Shown here: piece after piece, positions 7,379 to 18,701 of the stretch
Position numbering within the stretch: position 1 is the first letter of the stretch
Layout of the letters: each line of letters begins with the position of its first letter
Origin: Flavobacterium suncheonense GH29-5 = DSM 17707
GTDB lineage: Bacteria > Bacteroidota > Bacteroidia > Flavobacteriales > Flavobacteriaceae
Length of the DNA: 64,000 bases
NCBI RefSeq assembly: GCF_000430025.1
Contig: NZ_KE387020.1
Location: 1-64,000, forward strand
Direction: 5' to 3'
The notes under the pieces: model-generated
The model's input: the letters and a program-made list of their open reading frames with translations, nothing else
The model's database searches: none
Told to the model about the DNA's origin: nothing
Made by a program: the position numbers and the translations under genes

Positions 7379-10333
7379 TTATGCGTTTGCTTCTTCATGA
7401 AGTCTTTCTACTTCATCCTTGTCTGATTTTGGCATTGAATCTACCAACACCGGTGTCGCTAAGAATAAAGAAGAGTAAGTACCTACTGCAATACCGATTA
7501 ACATCGCAAAGATAAAGCCTCGGATTGATTCCCCGCCGAATATGAACATGATTAACAATACGATAATCATTGTTAAGGAAGTATTGATGGTTCTTGACAA
7601 TGTTGTATTAACAGAGTCGTTTACAATCTTGTTGAAATCTCCTTTGGTGTTCCCTGCAATAAACTCACGGATACGGTCGAATACGATTACAGTATCATTC
7701 ATCGAGTAACCGATAACGGTAAGAATCGCAGCAATGAAGTGCTGGTCCATTTCCATGTGGAACGGCATATACTTGTAAAGCAATGAATAAGTACCCAATA
7801 CAAAGATAACGTCGTGCGCAACCGCAGCAATCGCTCCTAAAGAGTACTGCCATTTGCGGAAGGATACCGCCAAATACAAGCCTACTACCAGCATGGCACC
7901 GATAACCGCCCAAAACGAGTTGGTTTTGATATCGTCGGATACTGTAGCACTTACTTTTGATGAAGACACCACGCCCAGTGTTTTTCCTTCAGCAGTATTG
8001 ATGAAATCCTCATAAGAAATATTGCTGGCTGTATAGTGTTTTTTCAAACCGTTGTACAATTTCTCGTTCACTTCTTTGTCTACACCAACTCCGTCTTCCA
8101 ATACTTTGTACTTCGTAATGATACGCATTTGGCTTGAATTACCAAATTCTTTTACCTCTACGTTTACTCCAAACTCTTTGGAAAGTTCTTCTGAAATTTC
8201 AGATGGCACAACCGGTTTTTCGAATTTCACCTGGAAGGTTCTACCACCGACAAAATCAACCCCCTGATCCAAACCATTCACAAAGAAGGAAACACAACTT
8301 ACAATTACAACTAAAGAAGAGATCATATACGTCCATTTTTTAGCTTTCAAAAAGTCGAAATGGAAGTTTGTAAACCAGTTTTTAGTAATGTTAGTAGCAA
8401 ACATTAGCGATCTTCCGGCTGCAATATCTCTGTCGATAAAGATTCTCGCAATAAAAATTGCCGTGAACAAGGAGGTAAAAATACCTATTAACAAAGTAGT
8501 GGCGAAACCTTTAATCGGTCCTGTTCCAAAAATGAATAGAATCAAACCGGTTAAGATGTGCGTTACGTTCGCATCAATAATAGAACGCATTGCTCCATGC
8601 CAGCTATATGAAGCCACAACGGAATCCGCTAAGGATTTACCATGGCGCAATTCTTCTTTGGCACGCTCATAGATAATGATGTTCGCGTCTACCGCAGTAC
8701 CCATTGTCAATACGATACCTGCAATACCCGGCAACGTTAATACAGCTCCTAAGCTTGCTAAAATTCCGAATAAGAACAATAAGTTAACAATCAAAGCAAC
8801 ATTGGCATACCAACCAGCTCTTCCGTAATAGAATACCATCCACAAACATACCAGTGCCAATCCTACTAATGATGACATGATACCGTTATCAATAGCCTGT
8901 TGTCCTAATGACGGACCTACTACTTCTTTTTGTACAATTTCCGCAGATGCAGGTAATTTACCGGCTCTTAAGATATTGGCTAAGTCTTTAGTTTCAGAAA
9001 TCTCAAAAGAACCTGAGATTTCACAACTTCCGCCAGGAATTGGTTTTTCAACACGTGGTGCAGAGTGAACCGTGTTGTCTAAAACGATAGCAATAAAACC
9101 TACTGTTTTAGCAACTTCTCCTGTGAAATCTTCCCATTTTCTCGCTCCCGCTGCATTAAACTGAATTGTTACACATGGTTTACCTAACTGGTTGAAATCG
9201 TCTTTAGCGTTGGTTACCACACCACCACCTACCGGAGGCACACCGTCACGAGTAGTTTTTAAAGCGAAAAGCTCTACCACATCAGGAGTTTTTGGATTTA
9301 CTTTACCCCACGCAAAACGGGCAAAACGCTGTTCTGCAGGCAATAAAGCTCTGATATCTTCTCTTTTTAAATAACTGTTAACTTTCGCCGTATCTTTTGG
9401 ACTGAAATAAGCCAAAACCGGACCACCTTGTTGTCCGCCGCCTTTTACCAATCCTAATAACGGGTTATTTGCAGCAGCTGCAGCAGTTGTAGTATCTTTT
9501 GCTGTTGATCCTGTTAATAAGGAATCAATTTGTGAAGTTTTCGGTGCTTCTTTTACGGCAACCGGTTTCTCAGTTTTCTTCAAAGCATCGTTAGCCGCCA
9601 AAAGGAAACTCCCGATTTCCTCCATTTTATAGGTTTGCCAGAACTCCAATTGAGCTGTACTCTGAAGTAATTTTGTGATACGGTCTACATCTTTCGCACC
9701 CGGTAATTCCACTAAAATTCTTCCGGATTCTCCAATCTTCTGGATGTTTGGCTGTGTAACTCCGAATTTATCGATACGCTCTCTCAATACGTTAAAAGCA
9801 CTTTCAACAGACTCTTTTACTTTTTGCTTGATAATTGGTTTTACCTGAGCATCGGTCATTTTGGAAGTAATCTCGGTAAGATTTCTGTTGGCAAAAATCT
9901 CCGGAGATGATAACTTAGTGGTACCGTTGGAAACTTTATCAAAAGCAATGAAGAACGCATCCAGATAATCCTGATTTCCTTCTCTGTTTTTGGTAGCTTC
10001 CGATAATGCCTGGTTGAAAACCGGGTTTTTCGAATTATTCGCTAATCCTTTTAAAACGTCTTTAACCGAAATCTGAAGGGTAACATTAATACCTCCTTCA
10101 AGGTCAAGACCTTTGTTAATTTGTTTTTCTCTTACTTCATTAAAAGTATGACCTAAAAACACTTTCTCTCTGCCAATTGAATCCAAATAGGCCAACTCTT
10201 TTTTGGAATCGCCACCGGAAGCCGCTTTCGCTTTGCTCTCGATATTATTGGTAACAACTGTGAAGGAAAGCTGGTAAATACTTACCAACGCAAACAAAAT
10301 TGCAAAAAATTTAATGAGTCCTTTATTCTGCAT
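7379..10333 (-). CDS. secDF: Fused protein translocase SecDF
   Basis: Inner-membrane Sec accessory protein that uses proton-motive force to pull preproteins out of the SecYEG channel. Here SecD and SecF form one 984-residue polypeptide, as is common in Bacteroidetes. The order is: an N-terminal membrane helix; KGLDLEGGINVTLQ (SecD D1 motif, near residue 80); a large periplasmic P1 region interrupted by a low-complexity Ala/Thr linker near 280; SecD membrane segments with GTAVDANIIIYERAKEE; then a second helix, a SecF periplasmic domain with VDFVGGRTFQV, and SecF membrane segments with GYSMNDTVIVFDRIREF. It has its own promoter at 10370-10400. Confidence 0.96.
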   Translation of the reverse strand: MQNKGLIKFFAILFALVSIYQLSFTVVTNNIESKAKAASGGDSKKELAYLDSIGREKVFLGHTFNEVREKQINKGLDLEGGINVTLQISVKDVLKGLANNSKNPVFNQALSEATKNREGNQDYLDAFFIAFDKVSNGTTKLSSPEIFANRNLTEITSKMTDAQVKPIIKQKVKESVESAFNVLRERIDKFGVTQPNIQKIGESGRILVELPGAKDVDRITKLLQSTAQLEFWQTYKMEEIGSFLLAANDALKKTEKPVAVKEAPKTSQIDSLLTGSTAKDTTTAAAAANNPLLGLVKGGGQQGGPVLAYFSPKDTAKVNSYLKREDIRALLPAEQRFARFAWGKVNPKTPDVVELFALKTTRDGVPPVGGGVVTNAKDDFNQLGKPCVTIQFNAAGARKWEDFTGEVAKTVGFIAIVLDNTVHSAPRVEKPIPGGSCEISGSFEISETKDLANILRAGKLPASAEIVQKEVVGPSLGQQAIDNGIMSSLVGLALVCLWMVFYYGRAGWYANVALIVNLLFLFGILASLGAVLTLPGIAGIVLTMGTAVDANIIIYERAKEELRHGKSLADSVVASYSWHGAMRSIIDANVTHILTGLILFIFGTGPIKGFATTLLIGIFTSLFTAIFIARIFIDRDIAAGRSLMFATNITKNWFTNFHFDFLKAKKWTYMISSLVVIVSCVSFFVNGLDQGVDFVGGRTFQVKFEKPVVPSEISEELSKEFGVNVEVKEFGNSSQMRIITKYKVLEDGVGVDKEVNEKLYNGLKKHYTASNISYEDFINTAEGKTLGVVSSSKVSATVSDDIKTNSFWAVIGAMLVVGLYLAVSFRKWQYSLGAIAAVAHDVIFVLGTYSLLYKYMPFHMEMDQHFIAAILTVIGYSMNDTVIVFDRIREFIAGNTKGDFNKIVNDSVNTTLSRTINTSLTMIIVLLIMFIFGGESIRGFIFAMLIGIAVGTYSSLFLATPVLVDSMPKSDKDEVERLHEEANA

Positions 10334-10369
10334 TATTACTAAAAATTAATTATTTTTTTCAAAAACGAG

Positions 10370-10400
10370 CAAATATATACTTTACAATACTATTTACCAA
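10370..10400 (-). promoter_or_regulatory. Promoter of secDF
   Basis: On the minus strand TTG (10400-10398), a 20-nt spacer, then TATATTTG (10377-10370), an exact match to the Bacteroidetes consensus. The start codon is 37 nt downstream. The -7 region shares 15 identical bases with the gyrB promoter. Confidence 0.8.
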
Positions 10401-10425
10401 TTTATTTCTTAATTATATCAAAAAA

Positions 10426-10446
10426 AAGACTGCATGGAGCAGTCTT
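10426..10446 (-). terminator. Terminator after mdh
   Basis: AAGACTGC and GCAGTCTT form an 8-bp stem with a 5-nt loop. On the minus strand it is followed by eight T's, 22 nt past the mdh stop. Confidence 0.9.
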
Positions 10447-10468
10447 CCTTATTATTATGTGATTTGGA

Positions 10469-11404
10469 TTACACCAAAACTGATTTCAAATCACCGTTCA
10501 TCGCGCGGACTGCATCGGCACTTTTTGCAAATAAGGCTTTTTCGGCATCGTTTAATTTGACATCTACTATAGATTCGATTCCGTTTTTCCCAATGATGCA
10601 CGGCACGCCTAAACAAATATCATTCTGACCGTATTCGCCTTCCAAAAGCACCGAGCAAGGAATCATTTTACGCTGATCGTTTAAGATACTGTCTACTAGA
10701 TAGGCTACAGATGCACCCGGAGCATACCATGCTGAAGTCCCCAACAATCCTGTTAAAGTCGCACCGCCTACCATCGTATCGGCAGCCACTTTATCCATTT
10801 CTTCCTGAGACAAATAGGTTGAAACCGGAGTTCCACAATATGAAGCCAAACGGGTTAAAGGAATCATGGTTGTATCGCCGTGACCTCCGATTACCATACC
10901 ATCCACATCGTTAGAAGGCTTGTTTAATGCTTTAGACAAGTAATATTTAAAACGCGAACTGTCTAACGCACCACCCATTCCGATGATACGGTTTTTAGGC
11001 AATCCGGTTGCTTTTAACGTTAAATAGGTCATGGTATCCATTGGGTTGGAAACCACAACAATAATAGCATCTGGAGAATGTTTCAGCACATTTTCCGCCA
11101 CACCTTTCACAATTCCGGCATTGATTCCGATTAATTCTTCACGTGTCATGCCCGGTTTTCTCGGAATACCTGAAGTAATCACTACCACATCGCTTCCTGC
11201 CGTTTTAGTATAATCATTTGTTGACCCTACTACACGGGTATTAAATCCTGTGGTAGTGGCGCATTGTGAAATATCCATCGCTTTACCTTCGGCAAAACCT
11301 TCTTTGATATCCAACAATACAACTTCGCTTGCAATTCCTCTGTAAGAGATAACATCTGCACAAGTGGCCCCTACATTTCCGGCGCCAACTATTGTTACTT
11401 TCAT
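10469..11404 (-). CDS. mdh: Malate dehydrogenase (NAD-dependent, LDH-like type)
   Basis: Cytoplasmic TCA-cycle enzyme that interconverts malate and oxaloacetate. The 311-residue length fits the LDH-like MDH family. The N-terminal Rossmann motif is VGAGNVGATCADV (6-18). The substrate-loop arginines lie in GIPRKPGMTREEL, which marks MDH rather than LDH specificity, and the catalytic His is in GGHGDTTMIP near residue 174. An mqo gene for the quinone-linked alternative lies at the right edge of the window. Confidence 0.96.
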   Translation of the reverse strand: MKVTIVGAGNVGATCADVISYRGIASEVVLLDIKEGFAEGKAMDISQCATTTGFNTRVVGSTNDYTKTAGSDVVVITSGIPRKPGMTREELIGINAGIVKGVAENVLKHSPDAIIVVVSNPMDTMTYLTLKATGLPKNRIIGMGGALDSSRFKYYLSKALNKPSNDVDGMVIGGHGDTTMIPLTRLASYCGTPVSTYLSQEEMDKVAADTMVGGATLTGLLGTSAWYAPGASVAYLVDSILNDQRKMIPCSVLLEGEYGQNDICLGVPCIIGKNGIESIVDVKLNDAEKALFAKSADAVRAMNGDLKSVLV

Positions 11405-11452
11405 GATTAATATATTTTTTTGGGTTGGTTAATTCGGTTCTAAATATAGGAA

Positions 11453-14399
<2,947 letters not shown>

Positions 14400-14434
14400 T
14401 TATTCTTCTGAATGTATAATTTTTGTCTAACGAG

Positions 14435-14468
14435 CAAATATATGAAATTGAAGCTGATTTACCATCAA
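14435..14468 (-). promoter_or_regulatory. Promoter of gyrB
   Basis: On the minus strand TTG (14468-14466), a 23-nt spacer, then TATATTTG (14442-14435), an exact consensus box. The start codon lies 39 nt downstream. Confidence 0.7.
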
Positions 14469-14524
14469 ACACAACCCTGATTAGGCGGTAAGTTATCAAC
14501 AAAATGCTAATGTTTTCCACAAAA

Positions 14525-14550
14525 AAAGCGCCGGTTGACACCGACGCTTT
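14525..14550 (-). terminator. Terminator after asnB
   Basis: An 11-bp stem with one mismatch (14525-14535 with 14540-14550) and a 4-nt loop. On the minus strand it is followed by seven T's, 27 nt past the asnB stop. Confidence 0.9.
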
Positions 14551-14577
14551 GAACAAACAAACTAATCACATTGTAAA

Positions 14578-16209
14578 TTATGCGACTGCTTTTTCTGCGG
14601 AAACCGCTATGCTGGTATCGGCCTGTACGTGTGCTGCATTGGCACGGCCACTCGGATCTTGATTAACCTGCCATTTCGGAATCCATTTTCGAACGGTTTT
14701 CGCAGCGCTTTCCTGAGGGAAATGCTTATGAAAGATCGTTCTGTAGAAAAAGGCTTCTTTGGTGGCCGGTGTGTTGTACGGAAACAGAATTTCCGCTTTG
14801 GCAAATTCATCATCGGAAACCTGTGACGCACAATGTTCGATTAAGGCATCAATCCAGTGGTAGCCTACGCCATCGGAAAACTGTTCTTTCTGACGCCATA
14901 AGATATGTTCCGGTAAATACGGCTGTTCCAGTGTGTCAAAGGCCTTTCTGAGGATGTATTTTTCGATTCCGTCGTAGGTTTTCGGCATTTTCTCTTTCGG
15001 CTGGATTTTGATGGCTAATTCCAAAAAGGCTTTGTCTAAAAATGGCACTCTTGCCTCTAAACCATGCGCCATTGTTGACTTATCCGCACGCAACAAATCA
15101 GCGGTGGAAAGGAGTTGGACGCGTTCGATGGTTTCTTTCTGAAAATCGGCTACACTTGGCGCGTTTCGGAAGTACAGATATCCGCCGAAAATCTCATCGG
15201 AACCTTCGCCGGAAAGCACTACTTTGATGCCCCTGTCGGTAATCGCCTTGGAAAGGAAATACATCGGAGTGCTCGCACGGATGGACGTTACATCATAGGT
15301 TTCCAGATGCCAGATCAATTTTTCCAGAATCTGAATACCCTCTTCTATCGTGAAATGTATTTCGTGGTGTTCAGTGCCCAAGAACTTCGCCACTTCCCGT
15401 GCCGCGATAGCGTCCGGAGCAGCGGCATCCAAACCGATGGAAAACGAATGCAGTGGTTCTGCTCCCGTTTCTTTTATCAGGCGTGATGCTATGGAGGAAA
15501 TCAGAGAAGAATCCAGTCCTCCGGAAAGCAAGACACCAATTGGCACATCGCTCATTAGACGTTTGCGGACGGCTTCAGTTAAGGTTTCCCGAATGACTTG
15601 TAAATCCAGTTTTTCAACGGCTAAAGTTTCGTCTTCCCATTTGGGCTGATAGTATTTTACAAAACCGGTTTTCGGCGTGTAATAGTGTCCGGGCGGAAAA
15701 GCTTCAAAGGTTTCGCATTGGTCTGCAATGGCTTTCATTTCGGATGCAAAATACAGGCGTCCTGCTGCGTCTTTTCCGTAATACAATGGTTTTACTCCCA
15801 GCGGATCACGTCCTGCAATAAAATCATCGCCGTCGATGACCATGAAGGCAAAAATTCCGTCTAACCTACCGCAGAAATCATAACCAAATTCTTCGTAAAG
15901 GCGCACAATAACTTCAGAATCGGAAGTGGTGCGGAAAGTATGATGTTTTAAAACGGTTTCCCGCAGTTGTTTATGGTTGTAGATTTCGCCGTTGTGTACC
16001 ATCCAGGCCGAGGACGTTCCCTGAATGGGTTGTTTGCCGCTTTTTAAATCGACGATGGATAAACGTTCGTGGCTTAGGACATGGCCTTTTTCCGTGAAGT
16101 GTAAATCGCTTTCGTCGGGTCCGCGGTGGGACATTCTTTTGGATAGTTGTTGGACTAAAGTCGTATCTAGTTTTTGTTCTGTTTCAAGGATTGCTAAAAT
16201 TCCGCACAT
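14578..16209 (-). CDS. asnB: Asparagine synthetase B (glutamine-hydrolysing)
   Basis: Makes asparagine from aspartate, ATP and glutamine. I place the start at 16209, not at an in-frame ATG 33 nt upstream, because the protein must begin Met-Cys-Gly (MCGILAIL): Cys2 becomes the N-terminal glutaminase nucleophile. The 543 residues comprise the class II glutaminase domain (SHRGPDES, HNGEIYNH) and the synthetase domain with the PP-loop LLSGGLDSSLISS and LSGEGSDEIFGGY. The tail beyond the core is Ala-rich and variable. Monocistronic, with its own terminator. Confidence 0.95.
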   Translation of the reverse strand: MCGILAILETEQKLDTTLVQQLSKRMSHRGPDESDLHFTEKGHVLSHERLSIVDLKSGKQPIQGTSSAWMVHNGEIYNHKQLRETVLKHHTFRTTSDSEVIVRLYEEFGYDFCGRLDGIFAFMVIDGDDFIAGRDPLGVKPLYYGKDAAGRLYFASEMKAIADQCETFEAFPPGHYYTPKTGFVKYYQPKWEDETLAVEKLDLQVIRETLTEAVRKRLMSDVPIGVLLSGGLDSSLISSIASRLIKETGAEPLHSFSIGLDAAAPDAIAAREVAKFLGTEHHEIHFTIEEGIQILEKLIWHLETYDVTSIRASTPMYFLSKAITDRGIKVVLSGEGSDEIFGGYLYFRNAPSVADFQKETIERVQLLSTADLLRADKSTMAHGLEARVPFLDKAFLELAIKIQPKEKMPKTYDGIEKYILRKAFDTLEQPYLPEHILWRQKEQFSDGVGYHWIDALIEHCASQVSDDEFAKAEILFPYNTPATKEAFFYRTIFHKHFPQESAAKTVRKWIPKWQVNQDPSGRANAAHVQADTSIAVSAEKAVA

Positions 16210-16526
16210 AATCGTTTCATTTGAAGTTTTATTATGAAACAAAATTGCGTTTTAAAGTTTTATATTGAAATCTTAAAATTTATTTTAATTACAATTTTAA
16301 ATTAATAAATCGCTTTATATGATAACAATGCAATTTCAAAGTAATGTATTTATGGTTTTGGATTACAGATTGTAATTTTCAGCTAAAAACTTTACAAAAA
16401 ACAACATGGTTTCTCCCTAGCCCTGATAGCAGCGGCACGAAGTAAAGCGGATAGCAGGAAAACGGTATCCAAAGAAGCCTGAACCTTTCGCTCCAAAAAA
16501 CCCCAAACTTTGACTTGGTGTAATTA
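16210..16526. other. Intergenic region between the amidohydrolase and asnB
   Basis: About 317 bp. The half next to asnB is extremely AT-rich and should hold its promoter, but no convincing TAnnTTTG box is visible. The half next to the amidohydrolase holds repeat copy B (16406-16480). I see no RNA gene or small ORF. Confidence 0.6.
16406..16480 (+). repeat. Intergenic repeat element, copy B (short form)
   Basis: Homologue of copy A at 7197-7300 in the same orientation. It contains CCTGATAGCAGCGGCA, a short centre (CGAAGTAA) and GCGGATAGCAGGAAAACGG. Relative to copy A it lacks the central inverted repeat. The internal similarity of GATAGCAGCGG and GCGGATAGCAGG is notable. Confidence 0.6.
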
Positions 16527-18158
16527 TTATTTCACTTGTTTGCCTTTTATGAACGTATTGACCGGTTTCACATACGGCACGGCATCAATATCCATAGTCA
16601 TGATATCCACGTCAAAAATCGTGAAATCGGCCCATTTTCCGGGCTCCAGACTTCCTTTTTCGGTTTCTTCAAAATTGGAATAAGCCGCCCAAATCGTCAT
16701 CCCTTTGAGTGTTTCTTCGCGCGTTAAGGCATTTTCAGGCTGAAAACCGCCTTCCGGATAGTTTTTCAGATCTTTTCGGGCTACAGCCGCGTAAAAGGTG
16801 TACATCGGGTTGACTTCTTCGATAGGGAAATCGGTTCCTAAAGCAATCAGGCCGGCGTGGTTCAGTATTTTTTTATAGGCGTAGGCATTTTTGATGCGCT
16901 CCTTTCCTACCCGATCCTGCGCCCAATACATATCCGAAGTCGCGTGTGTGGGCTGAACCGAAGGTATAATACCCAATTTGAAATATTCAAAATCCTGTTC
17001 CTGCATGATTTGAGCATGTTCGATTTTCCAACGGCGGTTGGGTTTATCGGCTAAAACGTCTTTGTAAATTTTCAGTAAAACAGAATTTGTCGAATCGCCG
17101 ATGGCATGAGTGTTCATCTGAAAGTCGGAATCGGCGATTTGCCGTGCGATGACACGAATGTCTTTTATAGGGGAAAGTAACGCTCCGAAGTGTTTGGGCT
17201 TATCGGAATAGGGCTGATGCAGACACGCGCCACGCGAACCTAAAGCGCCGTCTCCCATGAATTTGAAGGAACGGACATTCAGCTTATCGGTTTTGTAAAT
17301 GCCTAATTGCGTGTAATAATCGACGTTTTCTTTGGACGCCATCACCATGGCGTAGATGTTGATGTCCAGCTTGTTTTCTTCCTGAAGCTCATTAATTAAA
17401 TCAATCGTTTCGCGCTCCAGTCCCGCTTCGTTGATGGTGGTTAAACCGTAATCGAACATTACTTTTTCGGCATCCTGCAGGGCTTTTATCTGCGCTTCTT
17501 TGGAGGGTTTCGGAATGCTGTTATACACGAGTTCCATTGGGTTGTCGATAAGAATTCCTGTCAGCTGACCGTTTTTGACTTCCACTACACCGCCTTCCAC
17601 TTTGGTTTTTACCGTGATTCCGGCCAGCTGCAAAGCTTTGGAATTCGCTAACAACGCATGACCGTCTATTCGGGTGATGGCAACCGGGGTGTTGGGAAAA
17701 AGTTTGTCGAGTTGTTCCTTATTCGGAAATTCTTTTACCGTCCAGTCGTTTTGGTCCCAACCTCTTCCCTGGATGTAGTCGAGATTGTTTTCTTTTTGGA
17801 AAGCTACAATTTTAGCGATAACTTCATCGAAACTTTTGGTGCCGCGCAAATCGACGCGCTGAAGATTTAAACCGTAGCTGTAAAAATGCGCATGGGCATC
17901 AAAAAAACCGGGGTAAATGTATTTTCCGGTGGCATTTATGGTTTTAGGTGATGAAAAGCGTTTTAGAATTACGGAATTTGTTCCGACTTCTAAAATTTTA
18001 CCGTCCTTTACCGCAAGGGCTTGTGTTACTTCAAAATCTTTATTGACCGTATAGATTTTGGCATTGGTCACGATTAAATCTGCCGGTATTTTCTTTTGAA
18101 TTTTCTGGGCAAAAGCCGAAGTGGTCAGTAAAACTAAAAGATATATTTTAAAATTCAT
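16527..18158 (-). CDS. Exported amidohydrolase (YtcJ-like, amidohydrolase_3)
   Basis: 543 residues with a signal peptide (MNFKIYLLVLLTTSAFAQK), so probably periplasmic. The metal-dependent hydrolase fold is shown by the N-terminal HxH motif in GFFDAHAHFYSYG (about 85-97), NTHAIGDST, KIEHAQIM, and the late Asp motif GTDFPIEEVNPMY. Relatives of YtcJ hydrolyse N-substituted formamides or other amides, but the substrate cannot be told from sequence. It lies 31 nt after the Gre-like gene on the same strand and may be cotranscribed with it. Confidence 0.85.
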   Translation of the reverse strand: MNFKIYLLVLLTTSAFAQKIQKKIPADLIVTNAKIYTVNKDFEVTQALAVKDGKILEVGTNSVILKRFSSPKTINATGKYIYPGFFDAHAHFYSYGLNLQRVDLRGTKSFDEVIAKIVAFQKENNLDYIQGRGWDQNDWTVKEFPNKEQLDKLFPNTPVAITRIDGHALLANSKALQLAGITVKTKVEGGVVEVKNGQLTGILIDNPMELVYNSIPKPSKEAQIKALQDAEKVMFDYGLTTINEAGLERETIDLINELQEENKLDINIYAMVMASKENVDYYTQLGIYKTDKLNVRSFKFMGDGALGSRGACLHQPYSDKPKHFGALLSPIKDIRVIARQIADSDFQMNTHAIGDSTNSVLLKIYKDVLADKPNRRWKIEHAQIMQEQDFEYFKLGIIPSVQPTHATSDMYWAQDRVGKERIKNAYAYKKILNHAGLIALGTDFPIEEVNPMYTFYAAVARKDLKNYPEGGFQPENALTREETLKGMTIWAAYSNFEETEKGSLEPGKWADFTIFDVDIMTMDIDAVPYVKPVNTFIKGKQVK

Positions 18159-18189
18159 CGCGTTGGTTTTGAAACGCTAAAGTAGTAAT

Positions 18190-18639
18190 TTACTGAATAT
18201 CTTCAACGGTAAATTTTGAACCGTTTACTTCCACCACGGCGCCGGTTTCTTTTCCGACTAATTGCGAACCCAAAGGTGATTGCGGGGAAAGTGCCAAAAC
18301 GGAAATGCCGTCGAGGGTAACTTTCGGAAGCGCTGCGCTGATGAACAGGTGCAAACCGTTGGCTTTTACCAAACTGCCTAATACTATTTTTTTGCTTTCG
18401 GCAGTGACATCAATTTTCCCCAAAACTTCTTTCAGATGAATGGCTTCCTGTAATTTGGCACTGAGTTTTTCCTGTTCCAGATGCATCATAGACAAAGCCG
18501 TTTCATGTTTGTCTCCAGCTGAACTTTTGGCGTCGTTTTGGGCATCATCGGCCAGACCGGAAATCATATCACGGTAGACATCAATTTTGTCCTGCAATAG
18601 GGTTAAATGATAGTGCAGTATTTTCTGTTTGAAAGTCAT
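18190..18639 (-). CDS. GreA/GreB-family-like protein
   Basis: 149 residues. An N-terminal helical hairpin of about 75 residues would correspond to the Gre coiled coil. The C-terminal part (about 85-149) carries LGSLVKANG and ALSPQSPLGSQLVGKETGAV, matching the FKBP-like Gre C-terminal signature (SP.SPLG..LLGK). The presumed coiled-coil tip reads SSAGDKHETALSM, so acidic residues are present but not in the canonical arrangement. It may bind the RNA polymerase secondary channel without full cleavage activity. Proteins like this are often mislabelled 3-oxoacyl-ACP synthase in flavobacteria, as far as I recall. Confidence 0.75.
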   Translation of the reverse strand: MTFKQKILHYHLTLLQDKIDVYRDMISGLADDAQNDAKSSAGDKHETALSMMHLEQEKLSAKLQEAIHLKEVLGKIDVTAESKKIVLGSLVKANGLHLFISAALPKVTLDGISVLALSPQSPLGSQLVGKETGAVVEVNGSKFTVEDIQ

Positions 18640-18650
18640 GTTATAAATAA

Positions 18651-18677
18651 AAGCGCGAAAGAGTTTCTTCCGCGCTT
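18651..18677 (-). terminator. Terminator after the outer-membrane barrel gene
   Basis: AAGCGCG and CGCGCTT form a 7-bp stem, extended inside by A-T/G-C pairs after one mismatch, followed on the minus strand by TTTTATTT. It separates the barrel gene from the Gre-like gene, whose start is 12 nt beyond. Confidence 0.75.
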
Positions 18678-18701
18678 CAAATTTAGTTTTTATAAATCGA
18701 T

